Source of the DNA: Mycobacterium sp. 852002-51163_SCH5372311
Lineage (GTDB): Bacteria > Actinomycetota > Actinomycetes > Mycobacteriales > Mycobacteriaceae
NCBI RefSeq assembly: GCF_001667115.1
Contig: NZ_LZIJ01000049.1
Coordinates: 1 to 64,000, forward strand
DNA: 64,000 nucleotides
Direction: 5' to 3'
How positions within the stretch are numbered: the first letter of the stretch is position 1; the number at the start of each line of letters is the position of its first letter. The notes below the pieces were generated by a model. The model made no database searches, had not been told where the DNA came from, and worked only from the letters and a program-made list of their open reading frames with translations. This document shows positions 27,091 to 36,028 of this stretch, piece by piece. The position numbers were made by a program, and so were the translations under genes.

Positions 27091-28467
27091 TTATCCCGGC
27101 GGAGGCTCGGCGGGCGCGGCTGGTGGCGGCGCTTCCGGCGCAGGCGCGGCGGGCGGCGCTCCACCATCGGGCGCGGGCGGAGCCGCCGGCGGCGGGTTGG
27201 CCTGAGATGGCGGGGACGCCGGGGCCTGAGGAGGAGCTTGAGACGGAGTCACCACCGGCTGCTGGGGCAGATGCTGATTGCCCGGCGGAGTCGGCTGTGC
27301 CGGAGCGCTTGGCTGCTGCTGGGGAGTCGGCGCCTGAGGAGCCGGTATCGGCGGCAACGTGAGCCGCTCCTCGGGGATGTCCGGCGGTGGCACCGGCGCC
27401 TGACCATTGATCAGCAGCGGCCCCTTGGCGCTGTTGAGCAGGGTCGCCCAGCCGCCGTTGCCCAGGGTCGCGCCGATGTTGCAGGCCACCGCGCGGCTAC
27501 CGGCCGACCAGCTGGCCATCGACACGGTGGGATAGATCAGCGTCAGCGTGGTGGTGCGCAATTTGATCGGCGCGAGGTAGGCGTCGGTCATCTTGGTGCA
27601 GGTGTCTTTGATGAACCCGTCCTGGTCTGCCTCGGCAGGCAGCCCGTTGGGGAACTTCTCGGCGAGGTTGACCGTGCCGGTGACCTCCATCGCGTGGGGT
27701 GCGGCACAGTCGACCGGAACGTCGATCGGCTGGTTGGTCGCCGAGTCGATGCCCAGGCAGGTTCCGGCGGGCCACACCTTCGACTGGTCGATGTCGGCGA
27801 CCTTGCCCTTGAAGGCGACCTGCTGGTTGTTGGCGCCCGGCAACTGCAGGCCGCACAGTATGCGGCGATCACCGGCCTGGCGCCACGCACGGTCGCCGGA
27901 CCAGAGCAGGCTCACCGTGAACTTGCTGTTGGGATCGAATTTCGGCCCGAGGTAGTTGCGCACCGCCGACTCGCACTGCTCCTGGGTGATCTGCTGAATG
28001 CGAGCGGGCGACGGGGGAGCGGCGGTGGGCCCGTACTCCGAGCCGGGGAAGGTCCGCATGTCGACGGACTCGGCGACCTCAAACCGGTGCTCGTCGGCGC
28101 AGTTGACTATCGCCGCGGCATCCGGCGTGCCTTCCGGCCACATCAGGCAGCTGCCGCTGGTTGCGCGGCCGAAGGCGGGGTTGGTCTTACCGCCGGTGCT
28201 CGGGACGGGGTTGTTGTCCATGTAACTGGTCAGCCGACCCGATCCGGTGGCGACCGATGGAAGGGCGGTGACCAGCCCGGCGATCATCAGGCCGCCCAGC
28301 GCCGTGAGAAGCAGCGCCCGCCTGGTGGCCACCGGCGCCAACGCGCGCGGCCAGTGAAATTTGCCCAGCGGCTGCTCTGCCTCTTCGGCGGGCGGCTCTG
28401 GTGCGGGCGGGCTGGCTTCGGGAACTTCGTCCCCGAGGTCCTCGGGTTTCTCCGACATCGGCTCCAT
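27091..28467 (-). CDS. Septum-formation-domain membrane protein (Rv3835-like)
   Basis: 458 residues from ATG 28467 (ATG 28458 is an alternative). An acidic/Pro cytoplasmic N terminus is followed by one membrane helix (LLLTALGGLMIAGLVTALP). The extracellular part has two Cys-containing Septum_form-like repeats: SCLMWPEGTPD...NCADEHRFEV and TCLGIDSATNQ...CAAPHAMEV. The last 110 residues are Pro/Ala/Gln rich and low complexity, possibly spanning the wall. It corresponds to H37Rv Rv3835. A role in division or wall assembly is inferred only. Confidence 0.82.
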   Translation of the reverse strand: MEPMSEKPEDLGDEVPEASPPAPEPPAEEAEQPLGKFHWPRALAPVATRRALLLTALGGLMIAGLVTALPSVATGSGRLTSYMDNNPVPSTGGKTNPAFGRATSGSCLMWPEGTPDAAAIVNCADEHRFEVAESVDMRTFPGSEYGPTAAPPSPARIQQITQEQCESAVRNYLGPKFDPNSKFTVSLLWSGDRAWRQAGDRRILCGLQLPGANNQQVAFKGKVADIDQSKVWPAGTCLGIDSATNQPIDVPVDCAAPHAMEVTGTVNLAEKFPNGLPAEADQDGFIKDTCTKMTDAYLAPIKLRTTTLTLIYPTVSMASWSAGSRAVACNIGATLGNGGWATLLNSAKGPLLINGQAPVPPPDIPEERLTLPPIPAPQAPTPQQQPSAPAQPTPPGNQHLPQQPVVTPSQAPPQAPASPPSQANPPPAAPPAPDGGAPPAAPAPEAPPPAAPAEPPPG

Positions 28468-28554
28468 TCTGACAGGGGAGGTCAAACGGCGTTACCCCTG
28501 TTGCAGATGTGATGCATTGACTGGCGTCCGGGACGCCAACAGTAATCTTGCCCC

Positions 28555-29811
28555 GTGATCGACCTGAAGTTGCTCCGGGAAGACCCCGACGCGGTACGTC
28601 GCTCCCAGCTCAGCCGTGGAGAGGACCCGGCGCTGGTAGACGCGCTGCTCACGGCCGACTCCAACCGCCGTGCAGCGATATCGGCCGCCGATGCCCTGCG
28701 TGGCGAACAGAAGGCCGCCAGCAAGAGCGTCGGCGCAGCGACGGCCGACGAGCGCCCCGCGCTGCTGCAGCGCGCCAAGGAGCTCGCCGGGCAGGTCAAG
28801 ACCGCAGAAGCCGCCCAAGCCGAAGCCGAACAGGCATTCACCGCGGCACACATGGCTATCTCGAACGTCATTTTGGACTTGGTGCCTGCCGGCGGGGAGG
28901 ACGACTTCGCGGTCCTCGACATCGTCGGCGAACCACCGCAATTGCGAGACCCGAAGGATCATCTGGAGCTCGGCGAATCGCTGGGTCTCATCGACATGCA
29001 GCGTGGCGCGAAAGTGTCCGGCTCGCGGTTTTACTTTCTGACCGGCCGCGGCGCGCTGCTGCAGCTGGGCCTGTTGCAGCTGGCGCTGCAGCTGGCCGTG
29101 GAGAACGGCTTCGTCCCGATGATCCCGCCGGTGCTGGTGCGCCCCCAGGTGATGTCCGGAACCGGATTTCTGGGCGCACACGCCGAGGAGGTGTACCGGG
29201 TGGAAGCCGATGACCTCTACCTGGTGGGCACGTCCGAGGTGCCGCTGGCCGGCTACCACTCCGACGAGATCCTCGATCTCTCCGGCGGCCCGCTTCGGTA
29301 TGTGGGCTGGTCGTCTTGTTTCCGTCGCGAGGCCGGGAGCTACGGTAAGGACACCCGCGGCATCATCCGGGTGCACCAGTTCGACAAGGTGGAGGGGTTC
29401 GTTTACTGCGAGCCCGCCCACGCTGAGGCAGAACACCAACGCCTGTTGGGCTGGCAGCGCGAAATGCTGGCGCTCATCGAGGTGCCGTACCGGGTAATCG
29501 ACGTCGCCGCAGGCGACCTCGGCTCGTCGGCCGCTCGCAAATTCGACTGTGAGGCGTGGGTTCCGACGCAGGGGACCTATCGCGAACTGACGTCGACGTC
29601 GAACTGCACCACGTTTCAGGCGCGCCGGCTGGCGACCCGTTACCGGGATGCCAGCGGCAAGCCGCAAACCGCGGCCACGCTCAACGGCACGCTGGGCACC
29701 ACGCGGTGGCTGGTGTCGATCCTGGAGAACCACCAACAGCCCGACGGCAGCGTCCGGGTACCCGCGGCACTCGTGCCGTTCGTCGGTACCGAGGTACTGG
29801 AGCCCGCTTAG
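28555..29811 (+). CDS. serS: Seryl-tRNA synthetase
   Basis: 418-residue class-II synthetase. The N-terminal long coiled-coil arm (about 30-105) binds the tRNA variable arm. Motif 2 is [20 protein letters not shown] and motif 3 is about [28 protein letters not shown] is also conserved. GTG 28555 begins the family start [18 protein letters not shown]. The enzyme charges tRNA-Ser and tRNA-Sec. Confidence 0.97.
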   Translation: MIDLKLLREDPDAVRRSQLSRGEDPALVDALLTADSNRRAAISAADALRGEQKAASKSVGAATADERPALLQRAKELAGQVKTAEAAQAEAEQAFTAAHMAISNVILDLVPAGGEDDFAVLDIVGEPPQLRDPKDHLELGESLGLIDMQRGAKVSGSRFYFLTGRGALLQLGLLQLALQLAVENGFVPMIPPVLVRPQVMSGTGFLGAHAEEVYRVEADDLYLVGTSEVPLAGYHSDEILDLSGGPLRYVGWSSCFRREAGSYGKDTRGIIRVHQFDKVEGFVYCEPAHAEAEHQRLLGWQREMLALIEVPYRVIDVAAGDLGSSAARKFDCEAWVPTQGTYRELTSTSNCTTFQARRLATRYRDASGKPQTAATLNGTLGTTRWLVSILENHQQPDGSVRVPAALVPFVGTEVLEPA

Positions 29812-29905
29812 AAATGTCCCCTGCAGGCCGGACCCGATGCGCGGCGGCCGGAACCACACCAGTCACATCAGTCCCAACGAGTCGCGGCCACCGATTCTGC
29901 AATCT

Positions 29906-29923
29906 GATAGCACCGGCGCTATC
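29906..29923. terminator. Hairpin between serS and the converging gene
   Basis: GATAGC (29906-29911) pairs with GCTATC (29918-29923) around a 6-base loop, 95 bases after serS and 70 before the end of the opposite gene. No strong U-tract. Confidence 0.35.
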
Positions 29924-29992
29924 GAATTGAAGACCGCAACATGGCCACCTTTCTGGTAACGAAGTGGCAGGTGTGACGAGATCGCCAAATCG

Positions 29993-30577
29993 TCATCCGT
30001 CGACCGACCTCCCGAGAAACGCCATCAGTTGGGTGGTCGGCGAGGAGTCCGTCGGCGCGCGTTGGGCCGGCCCGAAGCCGCCCGGGCGCCGCATCACGGC
30101 TTCCGGCACCGACTCCACCAGCCCGTGGGATAGGGCGAGCAGATCTTCGGGCAGCTCGACCGACCTGCCTTGCGAGCGGTGAATGTCCCAGCTGTGCAAG
30201 GCCAAATCCGCAACCGGGTACACCAACGCCCGCCGCAGCGGCACCTCGCCCTCCGGAGAGGTCCGCATCGCGTCCAGGTCGGCTGCGGGCAGAGCATCCC
30301 GGAGTCGAGCCGCCAGCTCAAGCAGACGTCCCACCGGATTATCGCAAATCCAGTCGGCAGGCTGGGATGGACCGTCCCAGACCTTTCCGCCTTCGACGAG
30401 CGTGACGATTTTCGTTGCACTGCCGGTTGCATGGCCGACCAGGTCGCGCAGGCTCCACTCGGCTAGGTTCGACGGGTTGTCCCAGCTTCCCGGCGGAATC
30501 TGACTCGTCGCGTCGATCAGCAGATCAAGCGCCGCGACGGCCAGCAAGCCAATCTGTGTAGTCATGCCGTTGTTCAT
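29993..30577 (-). CDS. TIGR03086-type DinB/mycothiol-dependent maleylpyruvate isomerase-like protein
   Basis: 194 residues from ATG 30577 (ATG 30565 is an alternative). A DinB-like four-helix bundle: WSLRDLVGHATGSA carries one metal histidine and DLALHSWDIHRSQGR two more. Members are mycothiol-dependent transferases or isomerases; the substrate is unknown. This is the DinB metalloenzyme fold, unrelated to the DinB polymerase at 10201. No close neighbour suggests a pathway. Confidence 0.8.
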   Translation of the reverse strand: MNNGMTTQIGLLAVAALDLLIDATSQIPPGSWDNPSNLAEWSLRDLVGHATGSATKIVTLVEGGKVWDGPSQPADWICDNPVGRLLELAARLRDALPAADLDAMRTSPEGEVPLRRALVYPVADLALHSWDIHRSQGRSVELPEDLLALSHGLVESVPEAVMRRPGGFGPAQRAPTDSSPTTQLMAFLGRSVDG

Positions 30578-30739
30578 GACCGAATCGTAGGGAGCGGGTG
30601 TGACACCTATGGTGTCTCGTTTGTCGACAAACGAGTGATCCGGCGTCGGAAGGCCGCGCGCGGCAACGTATGAATGCGCGGTTGCCGTAGTTCGACTGAC
30701 CCGCTGTCTCTCGATCTCAACCACTTGTCATCGCCATGC

Positions 30740-31231
30740 TCAAGCGTCGACTTTCGGCGCCGGTACGGCGCCGGCTTGTTCGTGGCGGCGCTGCCGTTCC
30801 ATGGTGGCGAAGTAGAACGCGAACGGGAACGCGAAGCTGGTGAAGAAGCTGGACGCAAAGAACAGCCAGGGGCGCCGGATGCCGCGCCGAACTCCGTCGA
30901 CGATCGTAAACGCCGGCATCAGAATGACATTCGCGATGATGTAGTCCTGATTGCCCGAACCGCACGCCGGGTTGGCGAACTGCTCACGCAGAAAAGTGGG
31001 ATAGCTGGCCGGTCCCGAGATCAGATTTCCCTGCCCGTGCGCGTCGAGCACGAAGTGGATGTTGAACCAGTAGCCCAACGCGATCGAGGCGATGCCGGCG
31101 GCGTAGTACACGCATTCCAGCGGCGACAACCACGGCCCGCCTTCGGGTTTGGCGTAGATCTGCCGGTTTGACGCGATGATCCCGCCGACGCAGACGAGCC
31201 CAAGCAAGAAGTGGATGACGATGGAGGCCAT
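30740..31231 (-). CDS. DUF2834-type membrane protein
   Basis: 163 residues with about four hydrophobic helices (SIVIHFLLGLVCVGGIIASN; VYYAAGIASIALGYWF; YIIANVILMPAFTIVDG; WLFFASSFFTSFAFPFAFYF). The C-terminal half, including ANVILMPAFTIVDGVRR, resembles DUF2834. Start ATG 31231. It diverges from the TetR gene across an operator-like palindrome, so the regulator probably also controls it. Function unknown. Confidence 0.75.
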   Translation of the reverse strand: MASIVIHFLLGLVCVGGIIASNRQIYAKPEGGPWLSPLECVYYAAGIASIALGYWFNIHFVLDAHGQGNLISGPASYPTFLREQFANPACGSGNQDYIIANVILMPAFTIVDGVRRGIRRPWLFFASSFFTSFAFPFAFYFATMERQRRHEQAGAVPAPKVDA

Positions 31232-31255
31232 GGGCGCAGTCTCGCGCCACACCCA

Positions 31256-31279
31256 AAGTTTTGTCAATATTGACAGAAC
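31256..31279. promoter_or_regulatory. Operator-like palindrome 1 (divergent promoter of the TetR gene)
   Basis: GTTTTGTCAAT|ATTGACAGAAC is a 22-base inverted repeat with one mismatch (31258-31279). Core GTCA-N4-TGAC. It lies 23 bases before the TetR ATG and 24 bases before the DUF2834 ATG. A matching site occurs at 31921-31944. Confidence 0.8.
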
Positions 31280-31301
31280 AATCTGGAGGTACCTTACTGC
31301 C

Positions 31302-31934
31302 ATGGTTCGGCCGGCTCAGACTGCGCGCAGCGAGCGCACCCGGGAGGCGCTGCGTCAGGCCGCGGTGGTGCGATTCCTGGCCCAGGGTGTGGAGGCCACT
31401 TCGGCCGAGCAGATAGCGGCGGACGCCGGAGTCTCACTGCGCACCTTTTACCGCCACTTCGGGTCCAAGCATGAGCTGTTGTTTGCCGACTACACCGGAC
31501 TGAACTGGTTTCGCGCGGCGTTGGAGGCCCGGCCGGCCGACGAGCCGGTGATCGAGTCGGTACAGTCGGCCATCTTCGCCTTTCCGTATGACGTTGAGGC
31601 CGTTGCGAAAATCGCCGCTCTCCGGGGCGCTGAGATCGACCAGGACCGGCTAGCGCGCCATATCCGCGATGTTCAGGCAGACCTCGCCGATGCCATTCAG
31701 GCGCAGCTGCACCGTCGTAGCTGCAAGCTCGACCGCGACCCCGACGCCCAGCTCCGCATGGTGGTCATCGCGCGTTGCATTGCCGCCGCGATCTTCGGGG
31801 CCATGGAGGCCTGGATGGTCGGCAACGATCGGTCGCTCGGGGAGTTGGCCAGGATGAGCCACGTTGCACTGGAATCACTGCGGGCCGGCATCCCGGACAC
31901 GTGGGTCACCTGGACAGCACAAGTTTCGTCATAA
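31302..31934 (+). CDS. TetR-family regulator (Rv3830c-like)
   Basis: 210 residues. Helix-turn-helix at about 28-62 (TSAEQIAADAGVSLRTFYRH, then FGSKHELLF); the rest is the helical ligand domain. Start ATG 31302 with GGAGGT about 10 bases upstream. It lies between two copies of one palindromic operator and upstream of the CrtI-like dehydrogenase, as Rv3830c lies beside Rv3829c in H37Rv. Inference: it represses itself, the DUF2834 gene and the dehydrogenase in response to a ligand related to the dehydrogenase substrate. Confidence 0.9.
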   Translation: MVRPAQTARSERTREALRQAAVVRFLAQGVEATSAEQIAADAGVSLRTFYRHFGSKHELLFADYTGLNWFRAALEARPADEPVIESVQSAIFAFPYDVEAVAKIAALRGAEIDQDRLARHIRDVQADLADAIQAQLHRRSCKLDRDPDAQLRMVVIARCIAAAIFGAMEAWMVGNDRSLGELARMSHVALESLRAGIPDTWVTWTAQVSS

Positions 31935-31944
31935 TTGACAAAAC
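31921..31944. promoter_or_regulatory. Operator-like palindrome 2 (before the dehydrogenase)
   Basis: The core GTCA-N4-TGAC (31928-31939) is flanked by the same AAGTTT and AAAAC as site 1. It spans the TetR stop codon, 39 bases before the dehydrogenase start. Confidence 0.75.
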
Positions 31945-31982
31945 TTTACGTCCGTGCCAGCCTGCAACCCGGGAGGTGGAGC

Positions 31983-33545
31983 ATGCCTGAATACGACGCG
32001 ATAGTCATCGGCGCCGGGCACAACGGGCTGACCGCGGCGGTGCTCCTGCAGCAGGCCGGGCTGCGGACGCTGTGCCTGGACTCCAAGCTCTACGCCGGCG
32101 GGATGGCCTCCACGGTGGAGCTGTTCGACGGTTACAAGTTCGAGATCGCCGGATCGGTGCAGTTCCCGACGTCGGCCGTCGTCATCGAGGCGCTTGGGCT
32201 GGACACGCTGCCAACGGTCGACATGGAGGTGATGTCGGTAGCACTGCGCGGCGTCGGTGACGATCCGCTGGTCCAGTACACCGACCCGACGAAGATGTTC
32301 AGCCACCTCAACGAGGTGCACGGCGCGGACGCCGTCACCGGGATGGCGGGTCTGCTGGCCTGGAGTCAGGCGCCGACACGGGCGCTGGGCCGGTTCGAGG
32401 CCGGTACGCTGCCCAAGACTCTCGACGAGATGTATGCCTGCGCCACAAACGAATTCGAGCGCTCGGCCATCGACGACATGCTGTTCGGCTCGGTCAGCGA
32501 CGTATTGGACCGCTACTTTCCAGACCGCGAGAAGCACGCCGCCATACGTGGTTCGATGACCGTGCTGGCCGTCAACACCATCTACCGCGGGCCGGCCACG
32601 CCGGGCAGCGCCGCCGCGCTCGCGTTCGGGCTCGGCATTCCCGACGGCGACTTTGTACAGATGAAGAAACTGCGCGGCGGCATCGGCGCGCTCACCGCGC
32701 ATCTGGGCCGACGGCTGGAAAGCGACGGCGGGGAAGTCCGGCTGCGCACCAAGGTGACCGAAATCCTGGTCGCCGATGGCAAGGTCAACGGCGTGCGCAC
32801 CGAGGCGGGGGAGACCCTGACCGCCCCGATCGTCGTGTCCGGCATTGCACCCGACATCACGCTCAACGAGCTGATCGAGCCGTCGGCGCTGCCCGCTGAA
32901 GTCCGGGAACGCTATTCGCGGATCGACCACCGCGGCAGCTACCTGCAGATGCACTTCGCCCTCGACGATGCACCGGAGTTCCTCTCACCGTACGAGGCGC
33001 TCAACGACCCGTCCATGCAGGCGTCGATAGGAATCTTCTGTACCCCGGAAGAAGTCCAGCAGCAGTGGGAGGATTGCCGCCGCGGCATCGTGCCGGCCGA
33101 CCCGACCGTTGTGCTGCAGATCCCCTCGCTGCACGACCCGGATCTGGCTCCCGCGGGCAAGCATGCCGCGTCGGCGTTCGCGATGTGGTTCCCGATAGAA
33201 GGCAATGCGGACTACGGGCAGGCGAAGGTGGAAATGGGTCAGCGGGTGATCGACAAGATCACCCGGCTGGCGCCGAACTTCGAACGCAGCATCACCCGGC
33301 ACACCACCTTCACCCCCAGACACATGGGTGTGATGTTCGGGGCGCCGGGTGGAGATTATTGCCACGGTCTGCTGCACCCCGACCAGATCGGTCAGAACCG
33401 CCCTGGACCGAAAGGCTATATCGGGCAGCCGATTCCGGTCGACGGGCTATACCTGGGCAGTGCGGGGTGCCACGGCGGACCCGGAATCACCTTCATCCCC
33501 GGCTACAACGCGGCCCATCAGGCGCTCGCCGACCGCAACGAGTGA
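31983..33545 (+). CDS. CrtI-like FAD-dependent oxidoreductase (Rv3829c-like)
   Basis: 520 residues, phytoene-dehydrogenase-like. VIGAGHNGLTAAVLLQQAG is the FAD loop at the N terminus; the C-terminal YLGSAGCHGGPGITFIPGYN is the usual second FAD segment. SYLQMHFALDDAPEF and CHGLLHPDQIGQNRP lie in the substrate region. Such enzymes desaturate or isomerise polyprenoids, carotenoids or retinoids; the substrate is unknown. ATG 31983 has GGGAGGTGGAG before it. It is downstream of TetR with the second operator between. Confidence 0.9.
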   Translation: MPEYDAIVIGAGHNGLTAAVLLQQAGLRTLCLDSKLYAGGMASTVELFDGYKFEIAGSVQFPTSAVVIEALGLDTLPTVDMEVMSVALRGVGDDPLVQYTDPTKMFSHLNEVHGADAVTGMAGLLAWSQAPTRALGRFEAGTLPKTLDEMYACATNEFERSAIDDMLFGSVSDVLDRYFPDREKHAAIRGSMTVLAVNTIYRGPATPGSAAALAFGLGIPDGDFVQMKKLRGGIGALTAHLGRRLESDGGEVRLRTKVTEILVADGKVNGVRTEAGETLTAPIVVSGIAPDITLNELIEPSALPAEVRERYSRIDHRGSYLQMHFALDDAPEFLSPYEALNDPSMQASIGIFCTPEEVQQQWEDCRRGIVPADPTVVLQIPSLHDPDLAPAGKHAASAFAMWFPIEGNADYGQAKVEMGQRVIDKITRLAPNFERSITRHTTFTPRHMGVMFGAPGGDYCHGLLHPDQIGQNRPGPKGYIGQPIPVDGLYLGSAGCHGGPGITFIPGYNAAHQALADRNE

Positions 33546-33578
33546 AGTACATTTCTCATCGGTTGGCGGCAGCCGTGT

Positions 33579-33863
33579 TCAGAAGCCGTGAGCAGTGGCG
33601 ACTTCTTCACCATCAACCCTGACGACGTATGTTTGTGGCCGAAATCCGGCGAGCCATTGTGGACGAACCTTCTCGATCTCAATCGTGCGCTCGCCGTGCG
33701 AGACTGTCCACACGCGCTTCAATTGCATACTGAACTGCGTGGCGGGGTCCAGCGGACTGGCCAGCGAAGTCTTCTGACCGTCGATCAGGAGATATGTGCT
33801 CCCAGTAAGCGGATTCCGATGAAACTGAGCCGAGCTCGTGCCGATATCGAACTTGATGTTCAT
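33579..33863 (-). CDS. Hypothetical protein, 94 residues
   Basis: ATG 33863 has an excellent ribosome site (GTAGGAGGA). The protein starts MNIKFDIGTSSAQFHRNPLT and includes QLKRVWTVSHGERTIEIEKV and a C-terminal QTYVVRVDGEEVATAHGF, suggesting a small beta-rich cytosolic protein. No signal peptide or known motif. It runs parallel to the next gene upstream with an 80-base gap. Family not recognised. Confidence 0.75.
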   Translation of the reverse strand: MNIKFDIGTSSAQFHRNPLTGSTYLLIDGQKTSLASPLDPATQFSMQLKRVWTVSHGERTIEIEKVRPQWLAGFRPQTYVVRVDGEEVATAHGF

Positions 33864-33943
33864 GACTCCTCCTACCTCAGATTGAGCCCAGTTTGATAAC
33901 CGATTGATGGTTGAGGCCGGGCCGCTTGGGAGCCGCAACCGCG

Positions 33944-34267
33944 TTATCCCAGGAGCTTGTCTAGTAGGGCGGTGAACTCGTCCGGGCGTTCCGGCGTGAA
34001 GGCCGGACGCCACCGGCTGCCCGGCACGTCCAGCGTGATCAAGGTCGAACGAAACGGGCGGTGTACGTCCAGCGGCAGCCACCGACGGAAATCCGAAGTG
34101 CCCCAGACGCGAAACCGTTGCATGAACAAGCCTAACGACTCGGCTTTGTAGCCGCGGATCGCGTCAAGCGCGATGACCTTTGCGGTACCGTCGGGAAAGT
34201 GGTAGCGGCGCAACGTGACCGCTTCACGATCCAGTTGGACCAGCCCGTCGTCGTAAATCTCAGTCAT
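33944..34267 (-). CDS. Conserved small protein, possible PH-like fold
   Basis: 107 residues from ATG 34267, which overlaps the upstream stop as ATGA. Alternating strands (GLVQLDREAVTLRRYHFP, AKVIALDAIRGYKAE, FRVWGTSDFRRWLPLDV) ending in a helix (DEFTALLDKLLG) suggest a PH-like barrel. By position it may correspond to H37Rv Rv3819. Coupling to the MBL-Rieske gene suggests a shared process. Confidence 0.75.
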   Translation of the reverse strand: MTEIYDDGLVQLDREAVTLRRYHFPDGTAKVIALDAIRGYKAESLGLFMQRFRVWGTSDFRRWLPLDVHRPFRSTLITLDVPGSRWRPAFTPERPDEFTALLDKLLG

Positions 34268-35814
34268 GCCCGGGAACTCCGTAACTCGTGACCTCGTGAG
34301 GTCAGGCACCGTCCGTCGTCCAACCGCCACTGCCACCCGTGCAGGTTGCAGGTCAATGTATTGCCTTCCACCACACCGAATTTCGACAAGTCAGCCTTGA
34401 GGTGGGGGCAGCGGCGCTGAATCTCCCAGCCATCCAGAATGATCGACGCGGAATCGTCATGGGTCTCGGCGAACCAGCCGTCGGCGTAGGCAATCCGTTC
34501 GTCGGTGAGGCACTTGAAGAACGTGTACAGGTATTCGTTGTAGCCGCCCACGCGCCAGGCCCGGAATCGAGTGGACAAGAAGATGGTGTTGACCCAATCC
34601 GGTTCCTGATCGCGCAGCACGGTACGCACCAGCTCCGGAGCTATCGCAAATCCATACCGAACCTTCTCATCGGGAATCCGTTCGCGCACAGCGCGTTTCG
34701 GGAAGTCCAGGATTATTGACTCAGGCCCGATCACCAGTTCGACGGGATAGCCGATGCCGTCGCAGATCTCGTCACTCTGCAGCATGATCGGTTCGAACAA
34801 CGCACGCAGCGGCTCCAGCAGCGACTCACCGGTGGCCGGCGCCCAACTCGCCCGCTCGGCCGCCAGCACCGGCGCCATCCGGTCGGCATAATCGGCTATA
34901 TATGCCGCCTTACCGGTGGTGAAGATGGCCTCGACCAGTTCGGTGGGCAGCGGATGCCGCAGCCAATTCAACGTCGTGCCAGCGAAGTCGGCGCTGGACC
35001 CAGGCATCATCAGCAGGCCACGGTCGTGGCCGTGCGCGCGCATCTGGTCCAGGAACACCATCTGGTCGGGGAAGATATTGGCGGGGTCATCGCTGTCGTC
35101 GTTCAGGTGGCGCAACTCGGGGTCCAGGAAGCACGGCGGTCCGGCCGACGGCACCACCCAGGTCGCGCCCACCTGGGCGATGTACTGGCGGGCGCGGTCC
35201 ATCTGGCGCTGGCGTTTCTGGGTGCCGAAGGCCTCCTTGGCGCGCGCCGGCATGTCGTAGACCATCGGGTACCAGATCGCTCCGGAGTACTGCAGCAGAT
35301 GCACATCGACGTGACCGAACTGGGACGACAGCGGCTCCAGATCGACCGGGCGGGCGTCGTTCATGTTGAAAACCGTTGTGGTGCCGTCGGAAACCACCAG
35401 CGCCGAGTCGCCGATCGGGCCGTCGGCGGGAGCGCGCAGCGCGATGACCATGACGTCGAGGTCGCCCCGAGGCCCGCTGATCCGATGCTTGACCGAATCG
35501 GTGGTTTCGAAGAACCGGTGAAACCCTAACTTTTGCAATTCATTTCGCAGGTCGGGCACCGGAAAATCGGGCAGCAGCACGACCGCGTCCTTGTTGACGC
35601 GTGCGGCGAGCAACTTTGCGTCGAAGTGATCCTTGTGCAGGTGCGAGACGTACAGGTAGTCGCAGTCGCCCAGCTGGTCCCAATCCAGTGTGCTGTTGTC
35701 CGGGAACGGAAACCAGGAAGCGAAGTAAGCCGGATTGACCCAGGGGTCGCACAGGATGCGGCCCGCCTGGGTCTGGATCAGAAAGCCGGCGTGGCCGACG
35801 CTCGTGACCTGCAC
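34264..35814 (-). CDS. Metallo-beta-lactamase fold plus C-terminal Rieske domain (Rv3818-like)
   Basis: 516 residues, the length of H37Rv Rv3818. The N-terminal UlaG-like MBL domain (about 1-270) has H58, H60, D62 and H63 in SHLHKDHFD. A middle region is not assignable. The C-terminal Rieske domain has C469, H471, C489 and H492 (CPHL...CNLHG), a 2Fe-2S site. The combination recalls CMP-N-acetylneuraminate hydroxylase, which also pairs these domains, so an oxygenase-type reaction is possible. Start GTG 35814 with CGAAAGG upstream; this ribosome site is part of a 21-bp tandem repeat. Confidence 0.85.
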   Translation of the reverse strand: MQVTSVGHAGFLIQTQAGRILCDPWVNPAYFASWFPFPDNSTLDWDQLGDCDYLYVSHLHKDHFDAKLLAARVNKDAVVLLPDFPVPDLRNELQKLGFHRFFETTDSVKHRISGPRGDLDVMVIALRAPADGPIGDSALVVSDGTTTVFNMNDARPVDLEPLSSQFGHVDVHLLQYSGAIWYPMVYDMPARAKEAFGTQKRQRQMDRARQYIAQVGATWVVPSAGPPCFLDPELRHLNDDSDDPANIFPDQMVFLDQMRAHGHDRGLLMMPGSSADFAGTTLNWLRHPLPTELVEAIFTTGKAAYIADYADRMAPVLAAERASWAPATGESLLEPLRALFEPIMLQSDEICDGIGYPVELVIGPESIILDFPKRAVRERIPDEKVRYGFAIAPELVRTVLRDQEPDWVNTIFLSTRFRAWRVGGYNEYLYTFFKCLTDERIAYADGWFAETHDDSASIILDGWEIQRRCPHLKADLSKFGVVEGNTLTCNLHGWQWRLDDGRCLTSRGHELRSSRA

Positions 35815-35817
35815 AAA

Positions 35818-35893
35818 TACCTTTCGGAAAGAAACGGGTACCTTTCGGAAAGAAACGGGTACCTTTCGGAACAGAACGGGTACCTTTTCGGAC
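35818..35893. repeat. 21-bp tandem repeat carrying a Shine-Dalgarno
   Basis: Units starting TACCTTTCGGAA begin at 35818, 35839 and 35860, with a partial fourth at 35881. Units 1 and 2 are identical, unit 3 has two changes. Each contains CTTTC-G-GAAAG. On the minus strand CGAAAGG of the first unit is the ribosome site of the gene starting at 35814. Confidence 0.92.
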
Positions 35894-36028
35894 TACTGAT
35901 CGAACGGGGTGTTTTCGGCGCAGCGCGCCCCGTCGAGTTTAACCGGGGGCTTGGCCCGCGGGCCGTCCCAGCCGTTGTTTTCCACCACTTGGGGCGCGGC
36001 GGGGACATGAGCATTAGGCTGAATTTCT

